64,000 nucleotides of DNA from Mesotaenium endlicherianum (taxonomy: Eukaryota; Streptophyta; Zygnematophyceae; Zygnematales; Mesotaeniaceae), in NCBI GenBank assembly GCA_009602735.1, contig WELA01009514.1, forward strand, positions 1 through 64,000. The letters run 5' to 3'. Position numbers and translations under genes: made by a program. A model generated the notes under the pieces. That model searched no databases and was not told the origin of the DNA. It worked only from the letters and a program-made list of their open reading frames with translations. Shown here in pieces: positions 42,825 through 53,289 of this stretch (the first letter of the stretch is position 1; each line of letters opens with the position of its first letter).

Positions 42825-43814
42825 ATGAAAGTAGCTGTTGTAGGTGCAACCGGACTGGTAGGCACCAAAATGTTGCAGGTGCTGGCCGAACGCAACTTCC
42901 CCGTAACAGAATTGGTTCCTGTAGCATCTGAAAGATCAGTAGGTAAGGAAGTAGAATTCAAAGGGAAAAAATACAAAGTGGTGAGCATGGCCGATGGTAT
43001 CGCCGCCAAGCCCGCTGTAGCTATTTTCTCTGCCGGTGGAAGCACATCCCTGGAATGGGCGCCCAAATTTGCCGAAGCAGGCATCCGCGTGATCGATAAC
43101 TCTTCTGCATGGCGTATGGACCCCACCAAAAAACTGGTAGTGCCTGAAGTAAATGCATCGGTGCTCACCGGCAACGATTACATCATTGCTAATCCTAACT
43201 GCTCTACCATACAAATGGTGGTGGCCTTGCAGCCGCTGCATGCCCGTTATAAAATCAAAAGGGTAGTGGTAAGCACTTACCAGAGTGTTACCGGTACCGG
43301 CAAAAAAGCGGTAGATCAGTTGTTCAATGAAAGAAAAGGTGTGAAAGGCGATATGGCTTATAAATACCAGATCGACCTCAACGTGATCCCGCAGATTGAT
43401 GTGTTCCTCGACAACGGTTATACCAAAGAAGAAATGAAAATGGTGAATGAGACCAAAAAAATCATGCAGGACGATTCGATCCGCGTAACGGCTACTACCG
43501 TACGTATTCCGGTTGTGGGTGGCCACAGCGAAAGCGTGAACGTGGAATTTGAAAACGATTTCGACCTGAATGAAGTACAGCAATTGCTGAGCGCTGCACC
43601 GGGTGTGATCGTAGAGAACAACGATGCTGAACTCTTGTACCCCATGCCTTTGAATGCGCACGAGCGGGACGAAGTGTTTGTAGGAAGACTGCGCAGGGAT
43701 GAAACACAACCCAAAACACTGAACATGTGGATCGTGAGCGATAACCTGCGCAAAGGCGCTGCTACCAATGCCGTGCAGATCGCAGAATATCTCCTGAGCA
43801 AATCGATCTTATAA
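42825..43814 (+). CDS. asd: Aspartate-semialdehyde dehydrogenase
   Basis: The 329-aa protein has the NADP-binding N-terminus VAVVGATGLVGTKMLQVL, the active-site cysteine in IANPNCSTIQM, the base histidine in VGGHSESVNVEF, and the GTGKKAVDQL loop. It reduces aspartyl phosphate to aspartate semialdehyde, the branch point to lysine/diaminopimelate, threonine, methionine and isoleucine. A leader ORF and terminator upstream suggest attenuation. Confidence 0.97.
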   Translation: MKVAVVGATGLVGTKMLQVLAERNFPVTELVPVASERSVGKEVEFKGKKYKVVSMADGIAAKPAVAIFSAGGSTSLEWAPKFAEAGIRVIDNSSAWRMDPTKKLVVPEVNASVLTGNDYIIANPNCSTIQMVVALQPLHARYKIKRVVVSTYQSVTGTGKKAVDQLFNERKGVKGDMAYKYQIDLNVIPQIDVFLDNGYTKEEMKMVNETKKIMQDDSIRVTATTVRIPVVGGHSESVNVEFENDFDLNEVQQLLSAAPGVIVENNDAELLYPMPLNAHERDEVFVGRLRRDETQPKTLNMWIVSDNLRKGAATNAVQIAEYLLSKSIL

Positions 43815-43908
43815 TAATTGCAAGAATGTGAGTGAGTACCGGGGCTTCAGCAATGGAGCCCCTTTTTAATGCGATGTTGTGTACCTTTAAAGCACAACAA
43901 ACCGCACC

Positions 43909-45396
43909 ATGAAATTGTTGAGCGCACAACAATGCCAGCAATGGGATGCATATACCATGCAGCACGAGCCCATCGCTTCTATTGACCTGATGGAAAGAGC
44001 CGGGCTCAAATGCACCGAATGGCTGATAGAGCATAAATACAATGAAATGCCTATGCTGGTCTTCTGCGGTAAAGGCAATAATGGTGGCGATGGCCTGGTC
44101 ATTGCGAGGCTGATGATAGAAGCGGGTGCAGCAGTAACGGTTTACATACTGGAATACGGATCCAAAGGCACCGATGATTTCCAGCGCAACCTCGAAAAAT
44201 TACACCGGCTCAGTAAAGACATCCATTTCATACAATCACCTGCCGCATTTCCTGTTATTGAACGGGAGAGTCTCGTCATAGACGCCTTGTTCGGTACGGG
44301 TTTGAACAGGCCACTCCACGATCTCGCTGCTGCACTCGCAGAACACATCAACCAATCAAATGCAAAACTGATAGCTATTGATGTGCCCAGTGGTATGCCC
44401 GTTGATAATTTCTTTGTTGATGCGCCAGTGCTTCGAGCCCACCATACACTTACTTTTCAATCGCTTAAATATGCTTTTCTTCTGCCTGAGTATGGCAAAT
44501 ACACAGGAGATATAACGGTACTTAATATAGGACTGATGTCTTCGTTTTTATCTACCATCGATGCCAAGACCGAATTGATAGAACAACAAGATGCCGCCAG
44601 CATATTGAAACAGAGAGACCGTTTTTCTCATAAAGGAACTTATGGCCATGCATTGTTGATGGCCGGGCATGAAGGACAGATGGGAGCAGCCATACTCGCT
44701 TCCAAAGCCTGCCTGCGATCAGGTGTTGGTAAACTCACTGTGCTGGTACCGCAAGCACAACTGCCGGTGATCCAGACCGCAGTGCCGGAAGCGATGGCAT
44801 TGCCCAGGGAAAGAGGATTACCCGTATTTAATGGGTTGGCGACTGTTGGTATGGGGCCGGGCATGTCGTTTATGAAAGGCACTACTGAATGTATTGAGAC
44901 CTTGCTGGAATTGTATAAAAGACCGATGGTGTTTGACGCAGATGCATTCACTTATTTTGAGATGCAAAAAGAGGCGCTTTCTCAAATACCTTCCGGGTCG
45001 TTGCTTACGCCGCATCCCAAAGAGTTCGACCGGCTTTTCGGTACAAATGAAAACAGTTTTCAAAGGCAGCAGAAAGCGATTGCGCTTTCTGCTGAATATC
45101 CTTTTATCATCATCCTGAAAGGGCATTATACTTTGATAGCTGCAAACGGTAAAGGATGGTTCAATACCACAGGAAATGCCGGTATGGCAAAGGGTGGCTC
45201 GGGTGATGCGTTAACAGGCATACTGACTGCTTTGCTGGCGCAGGGTTATGAACCACTGAAAGCAGCTAAACTGGGCGTGTACCTGCATGGGCTCGCCGGC
45301 GATCTTGCTTTAGAACAACAAACTATGGAAACACTCTTACCCAGCGACCTGATTGAGTCACTTGCAACAGCATTCCGAACGATACGTGTTACTTGA
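43909..45396 (+). CDS. nnr: Bifunctional NAD(P)H-hydrate epimerase / ADP-dependent dehydratase
   Basis: The 495-aa protein fuses the YjeF_N epimerase (about 1-215; CGKGNNGGDGLVIARLM, DALFGTGLNRPL, AIDVPSGMPVD) and the ribokinase-like dehydratase (about 225-495; RDRFSHKGTYGHALLMAGHEGQMGAAILASKAC, LTPHPKEFDRLFG, NAGMAKGGSGDALTGIL). It repairs hydrated NADH/NADPH. Length and domain order are typical. Confidence 0.96.
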   Translation: MKLLSAQQCQQWDAYTMQHEPIASIDLMERAGLKCTEWLIEHKYNEMPMLVFCGKGNNGGDGLVIARLMIEAGAAVTVYILEYGSKGTDDFQRNLEKLHRLSKDIHFIQSPAAFPVIERESLVIDALFGTGLNRPLHDLAAALAEHINQSNAKLIAIDVPSGMPVDNFFVDAPVLRAHHTLTFQSLKYAFLLPEYGKYTGDITVLNIGLMSSFLSTIDAKTELIEQQDAASILKQRDRFSHKGTYGHALLMAGHEGQMGAAILASKACLRSGVGKLTVLVPQAQLPVIQTAVPEAMALPRERGLPVFNGLATVGMGPGMSFMKGTTECIETLLELYKRPMVFDADAFTYFEMQKEALSQIPSGSLLTPHPKEFDRLFGTNENSFQRQQKAIALSAEYPFIIILKGHYTLIAANGKGWFNTTGNAGMAKGGSGDALTGILTALLAQGYEPLKAAKLGVYLHGLAGDLALEQQTMETLLPSDLIESLATAFRTIRVT

Positions 45397-45417
45397 TACT
45401 CTTGGCGATTTTTGTCG

Positions 45418-45954
45418 TTAGAAAACAGGTAAATCATCTTCCTGTAATGCCAGACTTTTTTTCACATTCTTCTTTTCTCTCTGACGAATCTTACTATCAT
45501 GCTGTAGTTGGTATGCCTTCTTTTTTTCTACTAGACGAAACCAGTATGACGCTGGAATGGTTTTATTCGAATGCAGTTCCAAGCGTATAAAAATCTGTTC
45601 GCCGGGCTCCCGTCGGTCACTAATCAATTGACTGAGTAAGGTTTCGTGTATGTTAATCTCGTAAGCGAATTCCTTTCTTTTCTTTCCTCCTAATTGCTGA
45701 TATTCTTTTAAAAAATGTCCAAAGGTTCTGGTAGGTTGGTAGCTCTCAGACTTCAAATAATCTTCGAGTTGAAAACGCAATTGTAAAATCCTTGCAAGGA
45801 GTTTATCCACCGGTTTTGCTTGTTCCAAGCTTTTAGCACGAGCAGTGGCGAGTTGTGCTGATGCTTCTGCTTGCTGACGAATAGATAGTTTTACAGGCAA
45901 TACAAAGCTTTCTGCGATCTGTTTGTCCGTCAATCCTGCAAATGCTTTTTTCAT
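45418..45954 (-). CDS. HTH protein, probable antitoxin partner of the GNAT-like gene
   Basis: The 178-aa protein has a helical, Gln/Ala-rich N-terminal half (about 20-70, coiled-coil-like) and a C-terminal XRE/HigA-like HTH (about 95-145; KRKEFAYEINIHETLLSQLISDRREPGEQIFIRLELHS), followed by a very basic tail (about 155-170). Its start overlaps the upstream gene's stop by 4 bp (ATGA), so the pair is translationally coupled. Together with the palindrome upstream of the pair, this suggests a DNA-binding antitoxin that autoregulates the module. I do not recognise a named family. Confidence 0.6.
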   Translation of the reverse strand: MKKAFAGLTDKQIAESFVLPVKLSIRQQAEASAQLATARAKSLEQAKPVDKLLARILQLRFQLEDYLKSESYQPTRTFGHFLKEYQQLGGKKRKEFAYEINIHETLLSQLISDRREPGEQIFIRLELHSNKTIPASYWFRLVEKKKAYQLQHDSKIRQREKKNVKKSLALQEDDLPVF

Positions 45955-46418
45955 TGAATGTATTTCTTTAAAAGATTAAATAATGGCCGACCATCTAAGT
46001 ATACTTGTAGGCCTGCATCCATCATGCCGTAAGCTCTGATATAATGCGGCTTGAGTTCCGTTTTGGGTATTAAGGAAATGCAGGCCTTGTAACCATATTT
46101 GGCAATTGCCAACCTGCAGGTAAAAGCGATCAGGTTACCAGCGATTCTATCAAAGTGCTTGCCGACCCCTTTATTTTCTACAGAGACGGCCAGTAGCTTT
46201 ACTTCAATGCGATCTTCCTGCGGAAAATCCAGCAGATGCATAAGTCCCAGAATATCTCCAGAAACGGGATGTACCAGTTTAAAAAGCAGTGGCTGGCCTT
46301 TGAGTTTTTTCCAATTGAAAAAATAGCGTTTAACTGTCAGCTTTTTAAAGTCTTCATCCGTAACTGGTTCTACAGAAACTGCTAACTTATTCCCACTCCG
46401 CAGTTCGATGATTGTCAT
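45951..46418 (-). CDS. GNAT-like protein, candidate toxin of a two-gene module
   Basis: The 155-aa protein resembles a compact GCN5-type acetyltransferase. An N-terminal beta half (RYFFNWKKLKGQPLLFKLVHPVSGDILGLMHL; IEVKLLAVS) leads into an acetyl-CoA loop-like ENKGVGKHFDRIAGN, and KYGYKACISLIPKT-HYIRAYGM follows with a possible catalytic tyrosine. Known GNAT toxins acetylate aminoacyl-tRNA, but those pair with small RHH antitoxins encoded first; here the enzyme gene comes first and the partner has an HTH. Acetyltransferase identity is by eye only, and a non-toxic role is possible. Confidence 0.5.
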   Translation of the reverse strand: MTIIELRSGNKLAVSVEPVTDEDFKKLTVKRYFFNWKKLKGQPLLFKLVHPVSGDILGLMHLLDFPQEDRIEVKLLAVSVENKGVGKHFDRIAGNLIAFTCRLAIAKYGYKACISLIPKTELKPHYIRAYGMMDAGLQVYLDGRPLFNLLKKYIQ

Positions 46419-46428
46419 TAATCAAATA

Positions 46429-46465
46429 TACCAAAATCTTTACAAAAAGAGTAAAGATTTTGGTA
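46429..46465. promoter_or_regulatory. Perfect 15-bp inverted repeat at the GNAT/HTH module promoter
   Basis: TACCAAAATCTTTAC (46429-46443) and its exact complement GTAAAGATTTTGGTA (46451-46465) flank a 7-nt AAAAAGA spacer, beginning 11 bp upstream of the start of the GNAT-like gene. It is the likely operator for autoregulation by the HTH partner. Confidence 0.7.
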
Positions 46466-46522
46466 AAAAAAATGTTATTAAATGAGAAGTGGCTATATGT
46501 TAGCTATTTAAAGAATGGGCTA

Positions 46523-47194
46523 CTAATGAACGATGGCCATATTCAGAAAACGGATCAGCGGTTGTAATGTTTCGAAAGAATGGATGATTTTTTTAGAAAG
46601 GTCTTTACTGGTTAAATCGGCATCGGTAAAAGGAACCGTGGCTATCCAACTGGTTAGTTTGATGTATTCAATAGCAGGATTGCTTTTATCATATCCTTTC
46701 GGTTCACGAACCAAAGAGAGTCCTTCTCCTTTTTCCAGGTCGCCATACAATGCCGCAAATTTTTTACTCCTGATAATACTGCTGAAATCCTTCCAGCTGT
46801 AATCGATCTCCTGGCGTATCTTTTTCAATTGATCGCCTTCTACCATGTACCGGCCACCGCCCGAAAAACTATTGCCTCCCGGTTCAATATGGAAATAATA
46901 ACCGGCGAGCATGGACTTTTTACCGCCTTCAATGATGCTGGACGCGAAGTTGGTTTTATAAGGGTCTTTGTTCTTGCTGAAGCGGATGTCGCGATTGATA
47001 CGAAACAGGCAGTCCTTACCTGCAAGCCCTGCAATAGCCGGTTCTTTTTTACCAAAACCTTTGATCACCTGGTTGGTGAGCTCAGTGAAATCTGCTTTGG
47101 CGGCATCATAAGCTTTCCGGTTTTTATCGAACCATTCTTTGTTGTTATTCTTTTTCAGGTTCTTCAGGAATTGAAGGGTTGCAGGCTGTAACAT
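46523..47194 (-). CDS. DUF2461 family protein
   Basis: The 223-aa protein shows the DUF2461 pattern along its whole length: LQFLKNLKKNNNKEWFDKNRKAYDAAKADF, FRINRDIRFSKNKDPYKTNF, GYYFHIEPGGNSFSGGGRYM and TSWIATVPFTDADL. Function is unknown. It lies 3 bp after ligA in the same direction, so it is probably co-transcribed with the ligase. Confidence 0.9.
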   Translation of the reverse strand: MLQPATLQFLKNLKKNNNKEWFDKNRKAYDAAKADFTELTNQVIKGFGKKEPAIAGLAGKDCLFRINRDIRFSKNKDPYKTNFASSIIEGGKKSMLAGYYFHIEPGGNSFSGGGRYMVEGDQLKKIRQEIDYSWKDFSSIIRSKKFAALYGDLEKGEGLSLVREPKGYDKSNPAIEYIKLTSWIATVPFTDADLTSKDLSKKIIHSFETLQPLIRFLNMAIVH

Positions 47195-47197
47195 GAT

Positions 47198-49357
<2,160 letters not shown>

Positions 49358-49488
49358 TCATTTTGCATTTTTTTTCGTGAACTTTGCATTCTCTATGTAA
49401 GACCACTGAGCTTTTGGAGGCCTTTTACAAGGCATTCCATACGAGTCAAACGACAGCCGCCCGAAGCGGTGCTTTAAAAAAAATATGG

Positions 49489-50226
49489 ATGAAAAAGAAG
49501 ATTGCTCCTATCGTACATGAACCACACCTGGTGAAAGATGCCGTTAAGCTGGTGAAGTCTTACCCCACAGTACCCCTTACGATCGACTGTGTGATATTCG
49601 GATTTGAAGAGAACGAATTGAAAGTACTGTTGATCAAGAGTGACCTGGAAGTGTATAAGGATAAATATTCCCTGCTTGGCGATATTGTAAAGGACAATGA
49701 AGAACTCGATGATGCCGCCTACCGGGTATTGAAAGAGCGTACCGGTATGAATGATGTATTTCTCGACCAGGTAAAAGCTTTCGGACATCCCCACCGCCAT
49801 CCGGGCGGGCGGGTTATTACAGTGGCCTATTGCTCACTGCTCAACATCAACCACCACGAGCTCAAGATACACGACAACGAACTCAACTGGCACAGCGTTT
49901 CCGCCCTGCAAGGGATGGCTTTCGACCATAAAGAAATTGTAGACGCCAGCTATCAATGGTTGCAAAAAAGGATACAGGAACACCCGCTCGGCTTCAACCT
50001 GTTGCCCGAAAAATTTTCACTCCGCGAACTGCAAAATCTGTACGAAGCCATACTGGGCGTGCGTCTCGACCGACGCAACTTCCGCAAAAAATTCGCTTCG
50101 ATGGACCTGCTCATCGATATCGATGAAATGGAACAGGATGTTCCGCATCGCCCGGGAAAACTCTACAAGTTTAATTTCGAAAAGTACGAAAAACGCAAGC
50201 GTACCTGGATAGGTATTGATTTCTAA
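49489..50226 (+). CDS. Nudix-HTH transcriptional regulator (NrtR/AraR-like)
   Basis: I choose ATG 49489; upstream in-frame codons give no family sequence. The 245-aa protein has a Nudix-fold ligand-binding domain (about 10-150; TIDCVIFGFEENELKVLLIKS, SLLGDIVKDNEELDDAAYRVLKERTG, GHPHRHPGGRVITVAYCSL) with a degraded Nudix box, so it is probably a sensor, not a hydrolase. A winged helix (about 165-235; FSLRELQNLYEAILGVRLDRRNFRKKF) follows. Members in Bacteroidota, such as AraR, regulate sugar utilisation. It directly precedes the starch-type PUL and a palindrome, so that PUL is the probable target. Confidence 0.88.
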   Translation: MKKKIAPIVHEPHLVKDAVKLVKSYPTVPLTIDCVIFGFEENELKVLLIKSDLEVYKDKYSLLGDIVKDNEELDDAAYRVLKERTGMNDVFLDQVKAFGHPHRHPGGRVITVAYCSLLNINHHELKIHDNELNWHSVSALQGMAFDHKEIVDASYQWLQKRIQEHPLGFNLLPEKFSLRELQNLYEAILGVRLDRRNFRKKFASMDLLIDIDEMEQDVPHRPGKLYKFNFEKYEKRKRTWIGIDF

Positions 50227-50317
50227 TCCCCTTCACTTAAATCGATATTAAAAATTATTTCCGGCCAAAAAAAATATTTGGTTGTTTGGAAAAAGTCCTA
50301 CTTTGTGCACTCAATTA

Positions 50318-50338
50318 AATGTGTAAATTTTACACATT
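50318..50338. promoter_or_regulatory. 21-bp palindrome, candidate operator of the starch PUL
   Basis: AATGTGTAAA (50318-50327) and TTTACACATT (50329-50338) form a perfect palindrome around one central T, 27 bp before the GH13 start and just after a TACTTTG box (50299-50305). NrtR-family regulators bind palindromes of this size, and the regulator gene is immediately upstream. Confidence 0.65.
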
Positions 50339-50364
50339 AATGAAAATTACGTTTGCCAGCACAT

Positions 50365-53250
50365 ATGAGATTTGTTTGCTTCATAGGACTACTGCTTATT
50401 ATTGGACTCCCCTCCAAAGCGCAACTATTACGGAGCAATCCTATTTTCATTACCGATACCAGTTCCTCTATCAACATTACCTGTGATGCTACCCGCGGCA
50501 ACCAGGGTTTACTTAATTATACGCCTGTTTCAGACGTATATGTACACATTGGCTGCATCACTACAGCCAGCAGCAGTTCATCTGATTGGAAGTACAGCAA
50601 ATTCACCTGGGGTACTACCACCTCCGCAGCACAGTGTGTATCGCTGGGCAATAACCAGTGGAAATATTCCATCACGGGCGGTCTCCGTTCTTTTTTTGGC
50701 ATTACCAACAGCAGCGAAAAGATATTACGCATAGCCATCCTCTTCCGCAATGGCAGCGGCGGCAAGGTTTTGCGCAATGCTGATGGAAGCGATATGTACC
50801 TGCCTGTAACCGATACTTCTTTGCAAGTGAGGATCATGCAGCCTTTCTCGCAGCCTACTTACACACGCCAGCCTGAACCACTCACAAAAAATGTGGGAGA
50901 TACCGTGACCATTACCGCCAATGCCAACCAATCTTCCAACCTGAAATTGTATTGGAATGGGTCTGTAATTGCCGCTCAAAACAATGCGGTTACTATTGCT
51001 GCCAATACCCCTATCATTTCTTCCGGTATGCAAACGATTGTGTCGGAAGCAACCAACAGCAATACTACCAGCAGGGATACTTTCAGTTTTTATGTAGCAA
51101 CACCTGTAACTGTGGCGGCTTTGCCTGCAGGCGTAAAGGATGGTATCAACTACGAGCCTGGTGATACCTCTCTTACATTGGTTTTGTTTGCACCACTCAA
51201 GAACAGTGTCAGCGTAGTAGGTGATTTCAACAACTGGACGCAGGGTGGTAATTACCAAATGAACCGCACACCCGATGGAAACCGTTTCTGGCTGCGCATC
51301 ACAGGCCTCACACCGAAAGTAGAATATGCTTACCAGTACATCATCGACGGTACGCTCAAAGTAGCGGATTACAATACGGAAAAAATACTCGACCCTGTCA
51401 ACGATCCAGGCATTCCTGCTGCAACTTATTCATCGCTCAAATCGTATCCTACAGGGAAAACAACTGGTATCGTAAGTATTATGCAGACCGGCAAATCGCA
51501 GTACAACTGGCAGGTGCCTGCGTTTACCAAACCCAATAAACAGAACCTGGTCATTTATGAATTGCTGGTGCGTGACTTCATTGCTGCGCAGAACTGGCAA
51601 ACATTGAAAGATACCCTCAGCTACATCAAAAGGCTGGGTGTGAATGCCATTGAACTGATGCCGTTCTCTGAGTTTGAAGGTAACAGCAGTTGGGGCTATA
51701 ATCCCATTTTTTATTTCGCGCCCGACAAAGCTTACGGAACAGAAACAGCATTGAAGCAATTCATCGACGAATGCCATAAGCAGGGCATGGCCGTGATCAT
51801 GGACCTGGTGATGAATCATTCCTTCGGTCAATCGCCCATGGTGCAGATGTACTGGGATGCACAGAACAATCGTCCAGCTGCTAATAGTCCCTGGTTCAAT
51901 CCGGTGGCTACCCATCCTTATAGCGTAGGTTACGATTTCAATCATGCATCACAAGCTACCAAAGACTTTGTTGATCGTGTAACGGCGCATTGGATGTTGA
52001 ACTATAAGATAGACGGCTTCCGGTGGGACCTGTCCAAAGGTTTTACACAAACAAACAACCCCAATGATGTGGCTGCGTGGAGCGCTTATGATTCCAGCAG
52101 GATTGCCATCTGGAAAAGGATCTACGATCAAATGCAGGCCACTGTACCTGGTAGTTATTGCATACTGGAACATTTTGCTGCCAACCAGGAAGAAATAGAA
52201 TTGTCCAATTACGGTATGCTGCTCTGGGGCAATGCCAATTACAATTTCAACCAGGCTACCATGGGTTTTGCTACCGACTGGAATTTTCAATGGGGCATTT
52301 ACCAGAACCGCAGCTGGAGCAAGCCCAACCTGGTTACGTACATGGAAAGTCACGATGAGGAAAGGCTGATGTACAAGAACCTCAACTATGGCAATGCCGC
52401 AGGCGCATACAGCGTAAAAGACCTGAATACTGCTTTGAAACGGAATGAAATGGCTGCTGCATTCTGGGCTATGATACCGGGCCCCAAATTGTTGTGGCAG
52501 TTTGGAGAGCTAGGTTATGATTACAGTATCAACCAGTGTCAGAATGCTACCATCGATAATAGTTGCCGCACAGCTCCCAAGCCTATTCACTGGGAGTATG
52601 CTACCAACAGCAATCGCCTCTCTCTGTACAATGTGTATGCACAACTGATCAAGCTGCGCTTGCTGCCTGCCTATACTACCACATTCACTACCGGCAACCT
52701 GAGCTACGATTTGTCGGGAGCGTTCAAATGGTTGCAACTCAATTCAGATTCTTTGAAAGTAATGGTACTGGGCAATTTTGATGTGAATGCGGCTACGGCT
52801 TCCATCAGTTTTCCTAGTGCAGGTACCTGGTATAATTATCTTACAGATGCTACGTACACTGCGCCTGCTGCAGCGCAAAGCATTACACTGCAACCCGGTG
52901 AATATTATGTGTTCACCAATAAGAATTTCAGGAATATAGTCGTAACTGCCATCAATGAACCTGGTACGCCTGTCGCTAATAATCACCTGGCCATACTGCC
53001 GAACCCGGTAAACACCAACGGTATCATCGAATATGAAATACCTGCAAGTGGTAAGCTCATGCTCGATGTATGGGATTTGTCGGGCAAACGGATGACAATA
53101 TTGGAAGACGCTTATAAGACCAAAGGTTTTTACCGTGTGCCTTTCAATCGTAATGGTTTACATACAGGTAGTCTGGCCGCCGGAACATATTTACTCCGGA
53201 TGCTCATCAACGGAAAGCAACAAACAATCCCCTTCATAATGAACAATTAA
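50365..53250 (+). CDS. Secreted GH13 alpha-amylase with CBM48 and type IX sorting tail
   Basis: Met at 50365 starts a signal peptide (FIGLLLIIGLPSKAQ); the TTG at 50353 adds nothing. The 961-aa protein has an N-terminal beta region, a CBM48/E-set domain (about 255-350; LVLFAPLKNSVSVVGDFNNWT), a GH13 barrel (about 395-770) with nucleophile Asp in DGFRWDLSK, acid Glu in CILEHFA and the third Asp in YMESHDEERL, a C-terminal beta domain, and a type A T9SS tail from about residue 880 (ILPNPVNTNGIIEYEI; AAGTYLLRMLING). It cleaves alpha-1,4-glucans. First gene of the PUL. Confidence 0.94.
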   Translation: MRFVCFIGLLLIIGLPSKAQLLRSNPIFITDTSSSINITCDATRGNQGLLNYTPVSDVYVHIGCITTASSSSSDWKYSKFTWGTTTSAAQCVSLGNNQWKYSITGGLRSFFGITNSSEKILRIAILFRNGSGGKVLRNADGSDMYLPVTDTSLQVRIMQPFSQPTYTRQPEPLTKNVGDTVTITANANQSSNLKLYWNGSVIAAQNNAVTIAANTPIISSGMQTIVSEATNSNTTSRDTFSFYVATPVTVAALPAGVKDGINYEPGDTSLTLVLFAPLKNSVSVVGDFNNWTQGGNYQMNRTPDGNRFWLRITGLTPKVEYAYQYIIDGTLKVADYNTEKILDPVNDPGIPAATYSSLKSYPTGKTTGIVSIMQTGKSQYNWQVPAFTKPNKQNLVIYELLVRDFIAAQNWQTLKDTLSYIKRLGVNAIELMPFSEFEGNSSWGYNPIFYFAPDKAYGTETALKQFIDECHKQGMAVIMDLVMNHSFGQSPMVQMYWDAQNNRPAANSPWFNPVATHPYSVGYDFNHASQATKDFVDRVTAHWMLNYKIDGFRWDLSKGFTQTNNPNDVAAWSAYDSSRIAIWKRIYDQMQATVPGSYCILEHFAANQEEIELSNYGMLLWGNANYNFNQATMGFATDWNFQWGIYQNRSWSKPNLVTYMESHDEERLMYKNLNYGNAAGAYSVKDLNTALKRNEMAAAFWAMIPGPKLLWQFGELGYDYSINQCQNATIDNSCRTAPKPIHWEYATNSNRLSLYNVYAQLIKLRLLPAYTTTFTTGNLSYDLSGAFKWLQLNSDSLKVMVLGNFDVNAATASISFPSAGTWYNYLTDATYTAPAAAQSITLQPGEYYVFTNKNFRNIVVTAINEPGTPVANNHLAILPNPVNTNGIIEYEIPASGKLMLDVWDLSGKRMTILEDAYKTKGFYRVPFNRNGLHTGSLAAGTYLLRMLINGKQQTIPFIMNN

Positions 53251-53289
53251 ACAATCCCCTCATTTGCCAAAACTGAAAAAACAAAGTAT

